Positions 1-8,989 of a DNA stretch of 64,000 nucleotides are shown in pieces; position 1 is the stretch's first letter; every line of letters begins with the position of its first letter. The position numbers and the translations under genes were made by a program. Source of the stretch: UBA1479 sp040221095 (lineage in GTDB: Bacteria; Pseudomonadota; Alphaproteobacteria; Rhodospirillales; Casp-alpha2); the NCBI GenBank assembly GCA_040221095.1, contig JAVJVP010000018.1, positions 377,038 through 441,037 on the forward strand, written 5' to 3'. The notes beneath the pieces were generated by a model. It worked only from the letters and a program-made list of their open reading frames with translations, was not told the origin of the DNA and did not search any database.

Positions 1-1
1 C

Positions 2-28
2 CCGGAAGCCGCCGCCGCGCCGGCCTGA
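2..28 (+). CDS. 3' end of an upstream gene (possibly rsfS)
   Basis: From base 2 an open frame reads Pro-Glu-Ala-Ala-Ala-Ala-Pro-Ala and stops with TGA at 26-28. This Ala/Pro-rich tail would suit the C-terminus of the ribosomal silencing factor RsfS, which often lies just before rlmH in alphaproteobacteria. Only nine codons are visible, so the identity rests on gene order, not on sequence. Confidence 0.25.
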   Translation, partial: PEAAAAPA

Positions 29-186
29 TCTGAGGCCGACCGGCCGAAACCCGGTTCCCCGGCACAGCGCCGGCGGGGCTCAGGGAACGACGTATATCCG
101 ACGGCAGCCCCCCTTTTGTCACAGAGAGGCGGGCTGTTTCAGACGGCTCTGTTCGCGCCGTCGCCAAATCACGCTATTCTGTCGCC

Positions 187-645
187 ATGCGCATCACCAT
201 CATCGCTGTGGGCCGCCGTAAAAAGGGCCCCGAACAGGATTTGTTCGACCAGTACAAGGCGCGCCTGCCCTGGCCGCTGGATCTCAAGCTGGTCGAGGAG
301 AAAAAGCCGCTGTCCGGCGATGCCCTGAAGACGCGGGAGGCGGAATTGCTGCTGGCGGCATCGCCCGAGGGGGCGACCCTGGTGGCGCTGGATGAACGCG
401 GCATCTCGGATTCCAGCCCGAAATTCGCCGAACGCTTGGGAACTTGGCGCGACGGCGGCGTGCGCGACCTGGCGTTTCTGATCGGCGGCGCCGACGGCCT
501 GGCCGAGGACATCCGCAAACGGGCCGGTTTCGTCATGTCCCTGGGGGCCCAGACCTGGCCGCACCAATTGGTGCCGGCCCTGCTGGCCGAACAGCTTTAC
601 CGCGGCCATGCGATCCTCACCGGGCATCCCTATCACCGGGTCTGA
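187..645 (+). CDS. rlmH: 23S rRNA pseudouridine-1915 N3-methyltransferase RlmH
   Basis: RlmH is a cytoplasmic SPOUT-class SAM-dependent enzyme that methylates N3 of pseudouridine 1915 in helix 69 of 23S rRNA on assembled 70S ribosomes. The 152-residue length fits the family (about 155). The knotted SAM-binding segment FLIGGADGL begins near residue 97, and the protein ends with the typical basic-aromatic tail HPYHRV. The ATG at 187 gives the conserved MRITI start. It is followed by gpmI after about 155 bases, an order common in alphaproteobacteria. Identification is secure. Confidence 0.95.
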   Translation: MRITIIAVGRRKKGPEQDLFDQYKARLPWPLDLKLVEEKKPLSGDALKTREAELLLAASPEGATLVALDERGISDSSPKFAERLGTWRDGGVRDLAFLIGGADGLAEDIRKRAGFVMSLGAQTWPHQLVPALLAEQLYRGHAILTGHPYHRV

Positions 646-799
646 GCATCGGTTTCGCCGCAAGGCCGGCTGTGCGCCAAGGCTACCATCCGATGTGATC
701 CTCTGGTAAAAGACGGCCTGAGGATCGGCGCCATTGATGGCGGGCCGACAACGCCCCATTTCAGCGCCCCAATGCCTGTTTATCGTTAAGAAGAACGCC

Positions 800-2377
800 A
801 TGTCCGAAGCGACCAAACACCCCCGACCCGTCGTCCTGTGCATTCTGGACGGATGGGGTGATCGTGAACCCGCCGCCGACAACGCCATTTCCCTGGCCAA
901 GACGCCGACCTGGGACCGGCTCGTCGCCGACTGCCCGCGCGCGCGGCTCGACGCCTCGGCCCAGGAAGTGGGTCTGCCCCAGGGTCAGATGGGCAATTCC
1001 GAAGTCGGGCACATGAACCTGGGCGCCGGGCGCATCGTCATGCAGGACCTGCCGCGCATCGATACGGCGGTGGAGGACGGATCCCTGGCCGAGAATCCGG
1101 CGCTGACCGCCTTCATCGACAGCCTCAAGACATCCGGCGGCGCCTGCCATCTGATGGGCCTGCTCAGCCCCGGCGGCGTGCACAGCCATCAGGACCACAT
1201 GGTGGCCGTGGCCAAGGCCGTGGCCAAGGCGGGGGTGCCCGTCGTCGTTCATGCCTTTCTCGACGGCCGCGACACCCAGCCCAAGGGGGCGAAGGGCTAC
1301 ATGGGCCGCTTCCTGACCGATCTGGACGCCTGCGGCGGCGTGACCGTGGGCACGGTGACCGGGCGCTACTTCGCCATGGACCGGGACAAGCGCTGGGATC
1401 GCGTGTCCAAGGCCTATGACGTCATGGTCCGGGCCGAGGGCGTGGACACGGCCGACGATCCCGTGCGCGCGATCGAGGCGTCCTATACCGCCGGCAAGAC
1501 CGACGAATTCATGGAGCCCTGCGTGATCGGCGATTACGCGGGCATGGCCGACGGCGACGGCCTGCTGTGCGCCAATTTCCGCGCCGACCGGGCGCGGGAG
1601 ATTTTGTCGGCCCTGGTCGATCCCGGCTTCGACGGGTTCACGCGGGCCAAGACCGTGGATTTCGCGGCGTGCCTGGGCATGGTGGAATATTCCAGCGATC
1701 TCAACGCCTTCCTGGCGGCCATGTTCCCCTCGGAAACCCTGTCGGGGATCCTCGGCGAGGTCGTGTCCAAGGCCGAGAAGACCCAATTGCGCATCGCCGA
1801 GACGGAAAAATACGCCCATGTCACCTTCTTCCTGAACGGCGGGCGCGAGGACGTGTTCGACGGGGAAGACCGCATTCTGGTGCCGTCGCCCAAGGTCGCG
1901 ACCTATGACCTTCAGCCGGAAATGTCGGCGGCCAAGGTGACGGACGAACTGGTCCGCGTCATCGGCGAGGGCAAATTCGATCTGATCGTGGTCAACTACG
2001 CCAACGGCGACATGGTCGGCCATACGGGCATCCTCGAAGCCGCCATGAAGGCGGCGGAAACCATCGACGCCGCGCTGACCCGCCTGGAAAAGGCCGTGGT
2101 CGACGCCGGCGGCGTCATGCTGGTCACCGCCGACCACGGCAACTGCGAACAGATGGCCGATCCCAAGAACCGCGGCCCCCATACGGCCCATACCCTGAAC
2201 CTGGTGCCGGCGCTGCTGGTCAACGCCCCCGGCTGGGTCAACGGTCTGCACGACGGCAGGCTCGCCGACGTGGCCCCGACGCTGCTGCAGCTCATGGGCC
2301 TGGAACAGCCGGCGGAAATGACCGGCCGGTCGCTGATCGACGGCGGCGCCGACGCGGCCCGCGCGGCGGCGGAGTAG
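800..2377 (+). CDS. gpmI: 2,3-bisphosphoglycerate-independent phosphoglycerate mutase
   Basis: This enzyme interconverts 3- and 2-phosphoglycerate in glycolysis and gluconeogenesis, using two Mn2+ ions and a phosphoserine intermediate. From the ATG at 800 it is 525 residues, close to the E. coli enzyme. Visible motifs are LDGWG near the N-terminus (metal Asp), the phospho-acceptor Ser about residue 67 in GNSEVGH, and the metal ligands VGHTG and TADHGN near the C-terminus. The frame is open from 734, but the 22 extra residues precede the conserved start and are not family-like. The next gene starts ten bases after the stop. Confidence 0.95.
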   Translation: MSEATKHPRPVVLCILDGWGDREPAADNAISLAKTPTWDRLVADCPRARLDASAQEVGLPQGQMGNSEVGHMNLGAGRIVMQDLPRIDTAVEDGSLAENPALTAFIDSLKTSGGACHLMGLLSPGGVHSHQDHMVAVAKAVAKAGVPVVVHAFLDGRDTQPKGAKGYMGRFLTDLDACGGVTVGTVTGRYFAMDRDKRWDRVSKAYDVMVRAEGVDTADDPVRAIEASYTAGKTDEFMEPCVIGDYAGMADGDGLLCANFRADRAREILSALVDPGFDGFTRAKTVDFAACLGMVEYSSDLNAFLAAMFPSETLSGILGEVVSKAEKTQLRIAETEKYAHVTFFLNGGREDVFDGEDRILVPSPKVATYDLQPEMSAAKVTDELVRVIGEGKFDLIVVNYANGDMVGHTGILEAAMKAAETIDAALTRLEKAVVDAGGVMLVTADHGNCEQMADPKNRGPHTAHTLNLVPALLVNAPGWVNGLHDGRLADVAPTLLQLMGLEQPAEMTGRSLIDGGADAARAAAE

Positions 2378-2386
2378 GCGGGGCCC

Positions 2387-3655
2387 TTGGCCCGGCGCCG
2401 CCGGTCACCCTTTGGAATAGTGCTGGCGGCGGCCCTGGCCGCCCAGATTTCGGCGGCTTCCGTTGCCTTCGCCGACGATAAGCCCGCGTCCCTCGACAAG
2501 GTGCAGCAGGAAATCAAGCAGGGCCGCGCGGAAAGCGAACGCCTGAAGGGCGAGGCTCAGGCGCTGGAGACGGATCTCAACAACCTGCAGCACCGCCTGG
2601 TTTCCGCCGCCAAGGTTGTGCAGGACCGGGAACTCCGCGTCATCACCCTGGAGGCCAAGATCGCCGACCTGGTGCGCCAGGAAAAGGAAAAGCTGGCCCA
2701 GTTGAGCACCAACCGCTCGCAATTGGCCGGTGTCCTGGTGGCGTTGCAGAAGATGGTCCAGTTCCCGCCGGAAGCCCTGCTGGCGATGCCGTCCAGCCCC
2801 GACGATCTGGTGCGCAGCGCCATCCTGCTGCGCGCCGTGGTGCCGGAAATCGACCGCCGGGCGACGCGCATCCGCCTGGACCTGCAATCCCTTGCCGATA
2901 CCCGGGAAAAGACCGCCGACGAACGCCTGAACTTGAATTCGGCGGCCCAGGATTTGGAGCGTCAGCGCGCCGAAATCCGCCAGTTGATGGCCAACCGGCG
3001 GCGTCTTCTCGACAAGACCCTGGCCGCCGAGCGCCGGGCCGCCGAGCGCGTCGCCCGTCTGGCCGCCAAGGCGGAGAACCTGAAGGACCTGATGGCCCGG
3101 CTTGAGGAACAGCGCGAGGCCGACGAGCGCGCGGCGGCCCGCGCCGAGGCGGAAGCCAAGAGCAGCGCCAAGGAACAGGCGGCCCGCGACCGCGCCGAGG
3201 CCCAGCGCCAAGCCAGCGCCGCCGCCACAGTTTCGCCATCTGTATCCATCACAAGTCGCCGTGGCCGGTTGCCGTTGCCCGTGATCGGCGACCTGATCGG
3301 CCGTTATGGCGAGAACCTGCCGACGGGGTTGTCGCGCAAGGGCATCGACATCGCGGCCCGCGGCGGCGCCCAGGTTATCGCCACCTATGACGGAAAGATC
3401 GCCTTCGCGGGAAAATTCAGAGGCTATGGGCAATTATTGATTATCGATCACGGCGACGGATATCATACCCTACTGGCCGGGATGGCCCGCATCGACATGG
3501 CCGTGGGCCAGCAAGTTTCCACCGGTGAGCCCGTGGGCCTGATGGGATCCGACGGGGGCGACCGGCCCATTCTCTACGTCGAACTGCGCCGCAAGGGACA
3601 ACCGATCAATCCCTTGCCGTGGTTGGCGTCACGCAAAGACAAGGTAAGCGGATGA
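2387..3655 (+). CDS. EnvC-like murein hydrolase activator (degenerate M23/LytM domain)
   Basis: A 422-residue exported protein with a signal peptide ending near AFADDK, a long coiled coil (about residues 30-275, rich in Glu, Arg, Lys and Ala), and a C-terminal LytM domain (about 295-415). EnvC-type proteins sit in the periplasm and switch on N-acetylmuramyl-L-alanine amidases at the division septum. The usual zinc ligands appear lost: R317-K-G-I-D stands where active enzymes have HxxxD, and YVEL replaces the HxH motif. That supports an activator role rather than hydrolysis. The start is a TTG, chosen because it immediately precedes the signal peptide. It overlaps ctpA by four bases (ATGA), implying coupled translation. 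Confidence 0.85.
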   Translation: MARRRRSPFGIVLAAALAAQISAASVAFADDKPASLDKVQQEIKQGRAESERLKGEAQALETDLNNLQHRLVSAAKVVQDRELRVITLEAKIADLVRQEKEKLAQLSTNRSQLAGVLVALQKMVQFPPEALLAMPSSPDDLVRSAILLRAVVPEIDRRATRIRLDLQSLADTREKTADERLNLNSAAQDLERQRAEIRQLMANRRRLLDKTLAAERRAAERVARLAAKAENLKDLMARLEEQREADERAAARAEAEAKSSAKEQAARDRAEAQRQASAAATVSPSVSITSRRGRLPLPVIGDLIGRYGENLPTGLSRKGIDIAARGGAQVIATYDGKIAFAGKFRGYGQLLIIDHGDGYHTLLAGMARIDMAVGQQVSTGEPVGLMGSDGGDRPILYVELRRKGQPINPLPWLASRKDKVSG

Positions 3656-5043
3656 CACATAGAATGATGAAGGTTGCGGGCATGCAGGCGTTGGCCGGTG
3701 CCGCGGTGCTGGGCGGACTGGCGTTCCTCGGCCATCCGGCGGCGGCGCAGGAGCCGGCGGCGGCCCCGGCGGCGGACGCCAAGAATTCGGAAGATACCTA
3801 CCGCCTGCTCAACCTGTTCGGCGACGTGTTCGAACGCATCCGCTCGCAATACGTGGATCAGCCCACGGACGAGCAGATGATCGAAGCCGCGATCACCGGC
3901 ATGCTGCAGTCCATGGACCCGCATTCCAGCTATATGAACGCCCGCACCTACAAGGAAATGCAGGTCAACACGCGCGGCCAGTTCGGCGGCCTGGGCATTC
4001 AGGTGACCATGGAAAACGGCGTGGTGAAGGTAATTTCGCCGATTGACGACACGCCGGCGGCCCGCGCCGAGGTCAAGCCCGGCGACCTGATCACCCATCT
4101 CGACGGTGAATCGATTCAGGGCCTGACCCTGTCGCAGGCGGTCGAAAAGATGCGCGGCAAGGTCGGCAGCGATATCAAGCTGACCATTCTGCGCGCCGGG
4201 AAGGAGCCGTTCGACGTGACCCTGACCCGGGCGATCATCAAGATCACCTCCGTGCGCTCGCGCATGGAAGGCGAGGATATCGGCTATATCCGCATCACCT
4301 CGTTCAGCGAACAGACCAAGCAGGGCCTGGACAAGGCCATCGAGAAGATCAAGAAGGACACCGGCGACAAGCTGAAGGGCTATATCCTCGACCTGCGCAA
4401 CAACCCGGGCGGGCTGTTGGATCAGGCGGTCGCCGTGTCCGACACCTTCCTGGACAAGGGCGAGATCGTCTCCACCCGGTCGCGCGACCCCAACGACACG
4501 CAGCGCTTCAATGCGACCAAGGGCGACCTGACGGAAGGCAAGCCGGTCGTCGTGCTGATCAACGGCGGCTCGGCGTCCGCTTCGGAAATCGTCGCCGGCG
4601 CCCTGCAGGATCACCGCCGCGCCGTGCTCATGGGCACGCGGTCGTTCGGCAAGGGATCGGTTCAGACCATCGTGCCGCTGCAAGGGCATCGGGCCATGCG
4701 TTTGACCACGGCGCGCTACTACACGCCGTCGGGCGAGAGCATCCAGGCCAAGGGCATCCACCCGGATATCGAGGTCAAACCGTCGCGAATCGAAGAACTT
4801 GAAAACCGTCCCGGCCGCCGCGAGGAAAACCTGCGCGGCGCCCTCGACAACGGCGAACAAGAAAAGGACGCCAAGGACGCTCCGTCCCAGGCCAACCCGG
4901 ACGCCAAGCCGGAAGACGGGAAAACGGCGGGAAAAGAGGGGGAAAAGAAGGCCGAGCCGGTTGATTACCAGCTTTTGCGGGCGGTCGATCTGTTGCGCGG
5001 CGTGGCTCTGTTCTCCGGCGCGTTGACCTCGTCAACCAATTGA
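3652..5043 (+). CDS. ctpA: Carboxy-terminal processing protease, S41 family
   Basis: A periplasmic PDZ protease that degrades or trims envelope proteins from their C-terminus; in several bacteria CtpA removes peptidoglycan hydrolases. Domain order in the 463-residue protein is signal peptide (ending AAAQEP), PDZ (about 80-165) and S41 catalytic domain (about 190-370). The Ser/Lys dyad is visible as the Ser of GSASASE (about 309) and Lys334 in SFGKGS. A charged, low-complexity tail of about 60 residues follows. The ATG at 3652 overlaps the stop of the envC-like gene and has a purine-rich stretch before it; a GTG 33 bases upstream would break the signal peptide. Confidence 0.92.
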   Translation: MTHRMMKVAGMQALAGAAVLGGLAFLGHPAAAQEPAAAPAADAKNSEDTYRLLNLFGDVFERIRSQYVDQPTDEQMIEAAITGMLQSMDPHSSYMNARTYKEMQVNTRGQFGGLGIQVTMENGVVKVISPIDDTPAARAEVKPGDLITHLDGESIQGLTLSQAVEKMRGKVGSDIKLTILRAGKEPFDVTLTRAIIKITSVRSRMEGEDIGYIRITSFSEQTKQGLDKAIEKIKKDTGDKLKGYILDLRNNPGGLLDQAVAVSDTFLDKGEIVSTRSRDPNDTQRFNATKGDLTEGKPVVVLINGGSASASEIVAGALQDHRRAVLMGTRSFGKGSVQTIVPLQGHRAMRLTTARYYTPSGESIQAKGIHPDIEVKPSRIEELENRPGRREENLRGALDNGEQEKDAKDAPSQANPDAKPEDGKTAGKEGEKKAEPVDYQLLRAVDLLRGVALFSGALTSSTN

Positions 5044-5178
5044 GTACCCTGGGTTAATTGGGGTGGACATAACGGCGGCGGCCCAGCCATGCGCGCCATG
5101 GCGGGCGGTCGCGGACGCCGGTCGAATCCGTGGGGGAATTCCGCGGCGCAAACCGGTCTTGAGTGAGCGGGTGACCCG

Positions 5179-6645
5179 TTGAAATTGCCATCGCTGAAAC
5201 TGCCGTCGATCAAGATGCCGTCGCTGAAACGCAAAAAGCGGGGCGACGACGATGACGATGACGAGGAGGAATTCGATCTCGACGAAGGCGAGGACGAGGA
5301 CGAGGAAGACGACGACGCCTATGGCGATGACGACGACGATGAGGAGGAAGAGGGAAGTGCGTGGGAGCGCATGGATCCTCAGCGCAAGGTTCTCATTATC
5401 TCGGCCTTGGCCGGTGGCCTTCTTCTGACATCCATCTTCGGCGCAGCCGCCTGGTTCCTTCTGGGATCGTCCGAACCGGAACAGGTCGTGGATCGGCAGC
5501 GCCCCGACGGCTCGATCGCCATTCCAACGGCCCAGACGCCCGCGGGCGGAGCTTTGACGCCCCCCGCCGAAGGCGGCGCGCCCCCGGCCGAGGGCGCGCC
5601 CGCTGCCGCCTCCGGCGCCAAGGATGCCGCGGCACCGGGAGCAGCCCCGGCGGCCGAACGGGTGGTCGGCGGCATCTCCTCATCGCAGGTCGCCTTGCAG
5701 AACGAAGGTACCGGCGGCCTGACCGCCGCCACGGCGCCGGGCGCCGCCGGTCAGGACCCGGACCGCGGACGCGTCATCCCCTTTACCACCGCCGAGGCTT
5801 ACAAGGGCATCGCTTGGATCGAGGGCGTCGAGGCCCTGGCCCGGGTGCCTGATCTGGCCCTGGTGGAAAAGGGCCCCGACGGCCGCGACATGCCCATCGT
5901 CGCGCGCAACGGCACCCGTCCCATGGATGCCTACGCCCGGCCGGTGCCCGAAGCGGATGCCAGCATTCCACAGGTCGCGATCCTGATCCGCGGCATCGGC
6001 CTGTCGCGTTCGGCCTCGATCACGGCCATCAAATCCCTGCCGCCCGAGGTCAGCATGGTGATCTCGCCCTATGCCCGCGATCCCGGCGATTGGGTGATCC
6101 GCGCGCGTCTGGCCGGGCATGAGGTGTTCATGGGCCTGCCCATGGAAAGCGCCAACTTCCCCTTCGAGGATGCGGGACCATTGGCCCTGAACACGACCAG
6201 GCAGCTTGAGGAGAACATGCGGACGCTGCGCACGATCATGGGCATGGTGCCGGGCTATGTCGGCTTTTTGTCGCGCTTCGGGTCCAAGTTCGGCGTTGCC
6301 GAGGGCCAGTTGAAACCGGTGTTCGAGGAGATCAAGGGGCGCGGCCTGATGTTCATCGATTCCGGTGAAAGCGGCAGCGGCGCCATGGCGCGGATCGCCG
6401 CCGAATTGGCCTTGCCCAGGGCTGTGGTCAACATCCAGTTGGACCGCACGCCGACCGAGGACGAGATCGCCTCCAAGCTGCTGCGTCTGGGCGCCCTGGC
6501 GCGCAGCCAGTCCGTCGCCGTGGGCATGGGCGATCCCTATCCCCACACCATCAGAGAATTGAAAAACTGGCTGGCCGCCCAGCAACCGACGAAGATGCGC
6601 CTGGTGCCCGTCAGCGCCATCGCCGACCGCCAGATCATCCAATAA
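5179..6645 (+). CDS. Divergent polysaccharide deacetylase family membrane protein
   Basis: A 488-residue protein whose C-terminal half (about 265-480) is the divergent polysaccharide deacetylase domain (DUF610/YibQ type), recognisable by PQVAILIRGIGLS, the GLPME segment and the closing VGMGDPYPHTI. The family commonly follows ctpA and envC in alphaproteobacteria and is thought to act on envelope glycans, though no substrate is established. The N-terminus is unusual: a repeated Pro-Ser-Leu-Lys segment, then about 40 almost purely Asp/Glu residues, then one membrane helix (about 71-92) and an Ala/Pro/Gly linker. The start is a TTG at 5179; an in-frame ATG at 5215 would remove two of the repeat units. 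Confidence 0.85.
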   Translation: MKLPSLKLPSIKMPSLKRKKRGDDDDDDEEEFDLDEGEDEDEEDDDAYGDDDDDEEEEGSAWERMDPQRKVLIISALAGGLLLTSIFGAAAWFLLGSSEPEQVVDRQRPDGSIAIPTAQTPAGGALTPPAEGGAPPAEGAPAAASGAKDAAAPGAAPAAERVVGGISSSQVALQNEGTGGLTAATAPGAAGQDPDRGRVIPFTTAEAYKGIAWIEGVEALARVPDLALVEKGPDGRDMPIVARNGTRPMDAYARPVPEADASIPQVAILIRGIGLSRSASITAIKSLPPEVSMVISPYARDPGDWVIRARLAGHEVFMGLPMESANFPFEDAGPLALNTTRQLEENMRTLRTIMGMVPGYVGFLSRFGSKFGVAEGQLKPVFEEIKGRGLMFIDSGESGSGAMARIAAELALPRAVVNIQLDRTPTEDEIASKLLRLGALARSQSVAVGMGDPYPHTIRELKNWLAAQQPTKMRLVPVSAIADRQIIQ

Positions 6646-6685
6646 GCCGCCCCCTGGACCCCTTGTTCGACCGAGACCGCACCCC

Positions 6686-7198
6686 ATGACCGATCCTGAC
6701 GACGATCCGCGCCCGTACCGGCCCGGCGTCGGCGCCCTGTTGCTGAACAGTGCCGGCCGGGTCTGGGTCGGTGAGCGCATCCGCCGTGCCGGCCAGCAGA
6801 TGGAATACCCCTGGCAATTGCCCCAGGGCGGCTTGGACGAGGGCGAGGAGCCGCGTGATGCGGTGATCCGTGAACTGGAAGAGGAAACGGGCACGGCCAG
6901 GGCCGAGATCATCGGGGAAACGCCGGATTGGCTGACCTATGACCTGCCCGCCGATGTCCGCGACCGGGTGTGGAAAGGCCGGTTTCGCGGCCAGCGCCAG
7001 AAATGGTATGCCCTGCGCTTTCTCGGCACGGACGAAGACTTTGATTTGAACACCCACCACAAACCGGAATTTTCCAGCTGGCGCTGGGCGCCCATGGCCG
7101 AACTGCCGGCTCTGGTGGTGCCGTTTAAGCGCGGGCTTTATCACGACCTACTGGCCGCTTTCCGCCATCTTGACGGCGACATCGGAACCCATAGCTGA
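6686..7198 (+). CDS. rppH: RNA pyrophosphohydrolase RppH
   Basis: RppH removes pyrophosphate from the 5' end of triphosphorylated transcripts, which opens them to RNase E decay. The 170-residue protein has a complete Nudix box beginning GGLDEGEEP near residue 48 and containing RELEEETG. It also has the RppH-typical YRPGVGALLLN start, and the conserved W-Y-L and FSSWRW segments. The ATG at 6686 lies 41 bases after the deacetylase gene. Its TGA shares one base with the start of the antiporter gene, so the two are probably co-translated. No unusual feature. Confidence 0.94.
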   Translation: MTDPDDDPRPYRPGVGALLLNSAGRVWVGERIRRAGQQMEYPWQLPQGGLDEGEEPRDAVIRELEEETGTARAEIIGETPDWLTYDLPADVRDRVWKGRFRGQRQKWYALRFLGTDEDFDLNTHHKPEFSSWRWAPMAELPALVVPFKRGLYHDLLAAFRHLDGDIGTHS

Positions 7199-8175
7199 TG
7201 ATGTATTTGGAACTTCTGGCCGGGCTCGTCATCCTGATGGCGGCGGCCGAGATCATGATCCGGGGCGCCGTGGGTCTGGCCCGCCTGTTCGGCCTGTCGC
7301 CGCTGCTGATCGGCATGACGGTGGTCGCCCTGGGCACCTCCGCGCCGGAACTGGTGGTGTCGCTGGACGCGGCGCTGACCGGCAACGCGGGCATCGCCAC
7401 GGGCAACATCGTCGGCTCCAACATCGCCAACGTGCTGCTGATCGTGGGGGCGGCGGCGGTGATCGCGCCGATGGCGCGGCGCAGCGACCGGCTGTATCGG
7501 GATGGTGCCCTTCTGGTTCTGTGCACGGCGCTGTTCATCATGCTGTGCTGGGGCAGGGAACTGGGGGTGGCCCATGGCGTCCTGCTGCTGGTCGTCTTTC
7601 TGGGCTTCATGGGCAACGCCTATTGGCGCGACGTCAACGATCCCGGGGCCTCGGCCGAGCGCGTCGGCGAGGTCGAGGAGATCGGCGCGGTGCCCCAGAA
7701 ATCCTGGATCGCCTGGACGGCGACCCTGGGCGGGCTGGCCGGGATCGCCGTCGGCGCCGACCTGATGGTCGGTGGCGGGGTTTCGATCGCGCGGTCCTTC
7801 GGCCTGGGCGAGGAGGTCATCGGCCTGACCCTGATCGCCATCGGCACGTCGCTGCCGGAACTGGCGGCATCGGTGGTCGCGGCCCGGCGCGGCCATGCCG
7901 ACGTGGCCATCGGCAACGTCGTCGGGTCCAACATGTTCAACATGCTGGGCATCGCGGGCGTGGTCTCGATGACGGCGCCCTTGCCGGTGCCGGAGTCCAT
8001 GCTGGCCTTTGATATCTGGGTCATGCTGGGGGCGGCCATTCTGATCGTGCCGGCCATGATCGGATGGGCCGGGGTATCGCGGGTCGCGGGCCTGGGGCTG
8101 TTGATCCTCTACGGCGGCTATCTGGCGGCCCAGGTCGTGGGCTTGCCGACAACCGTCGCCGGCATGGTATTCTGA
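7198..8175 (+). CDS. Calcium/sodium antiporter (YrbG-type CaCA family)
   Basis: An inner-membrane cation exchanger of 325 residues with about ten hydrophobic helices. The two inverted alpha repeats that form the ion pathway are both present: GTSAPELVVS followed by TGNIVGSNIAN in the first half, and GTSLPELAAS followed by IGNVVGSNMFN in the second. Bacterial members exchange Ca2+ for Na+ or H+, but the ion cannot be settled from sequence. The first of two adjacent ATGs overlaps the rppH stop. A Glu/Asp-rich cytoplasmic loop (about residues 140-165) separates the halves. Confidence 0.9.
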   Translation: MMYLELLAGLVILMAAAEIMIRGAVGLARLFGLSPLLIGMTVVALGTSAPELVVSLDAALTGNAGIATGNIVGSNIANVLLIVGAAAVIAPMARRSDRLYRDGALLVLCTALFIMLCWGRELGVAHGVLLLVVFLGFMGNAYWRDVNDPGASAERVGEVEEIGAVPQKSWIAWTATLGGLAGIAVGADLMVGGGVSIARSFGLGEEVIGLTLIAIGTSLPELAASVVAARRGHADVAIGNVVGSNMFNMLGIAGVVSMTAPLPVPESMLAFDIWVMLGAAILIVPAMIGWAGVSRVAGLGLLILYGGYLAAQVVGLPTTVAGMVF

Positions 8176-8182
8176 CGCCGAC

Positions 8183-8959
8183 ATGACCGACCGGGACGAC
8201 GCCATGACCCCTCAGACCGCCCTGATCACAGGTGCTGCGCAACGCATCGGCCGCGCCATGGCGCTGGATCTGGCCGCTGCCGGCTGGCGCATCGCCGTGC
8301 ATTACAACGGCTCCCAAGCCGCGGCGGAAGCCCTGGTCGGCGAGATCATGGCCATGGGCGGGCGCGCGGCGGCGGTGCGGGCCGACCTTGCCGATGAGGA
8401 CGCCACGGCGGGCTTGATCCCGGCGGCGGCGGACGCCCTGGGACCCGTGACCCTGCTGGTCAACAATGCGTCCCTGTTCGAACTGGACATGCCGGACACG
8501 GTGACCCGGGACAGCTGGGACGCCCATATGGAAATCAACCTGCGCGCGCCCTTCGTGCTGACCCAGGCCTTCGTCCGGCTCCTGCCGCGGGGGGGCGGGG
8601 GCAACGTGGTCAACATCGTCGACCAGCGGGTCATGAACATGCGCGGCGACTTCACGTCCTATACCCTGTCCAAATACGGGCTGTGGGGCCTGACCCAGAT
8701 GCTGGCGCGGGCCCTGGCCCCCGATGTCCGGGTCAACGCCATCGGCCCGGGCCCGACCCTGCCGAGCCCCCGCCAGACCGACGAGCAGTTCGCGGCGCAG
8801 TGGCGGGCGACCCCCCTTGGGCAGCCCGTCGATACCCGGGATATTTGCCGCGCCCTGCGCTTCATCCTTGACGCGCCGGCCGTTACAGGCCAAATCATCG
8901 CCCTGGACAGCGGTCAGCACATGGGGGCCGCCTGGGACAATGCGCCCGCCCCGGAATAG
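8183..8959 (+). CDS. SDR oxidoreductase, pteridine reductase-like (FolM type)
   Basis: A 258-residue short-chain dehydrogenase. The cofactor motif is TGAAQRIGRA rather than the usual TGxxxGIG; this TGxxxR form is characteristic of pteridine reductases and FolM-type dihydromonapterin reductases. NNAS and the catalytic YTLSK (YxxxK) are present. It sits 30 bases before folB on the same strand, so a role reducing dihydropterins or dihydrofolate is likely; this is inference from motif and neighbour. The start may be ATG 8183 or the internal ATG at 8204. No dihydrofolate reductase gene (folA) is in the window. Confidence 0.82.
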   Translation: MTDRDDAMTPQTALITGAAQRIGRAMALDLAAAGWRIAVHYNGSQAAAEALVGEIMAMGGRAAAVRADLADEDATAGLIPAAADALGPVTLLVNNASLFELDMPDTVTRDSWDAHMEINLRAPFVLTQAFVRLLPRGGGGNVVNIVDQRVMNMRGDFTSYTLSKYGLWGLTQMLARALAPDVRVNAIGPGPTLPSPRQTDEQFAAQWRATPLGQPVDTRDICRALRFILDAPAVTGQIIALDSGQHMGAAWDNAPAPE

Positions 8960-8989
8960 GGTGGGCCGGCCAAACCAACCGGGGAACGG

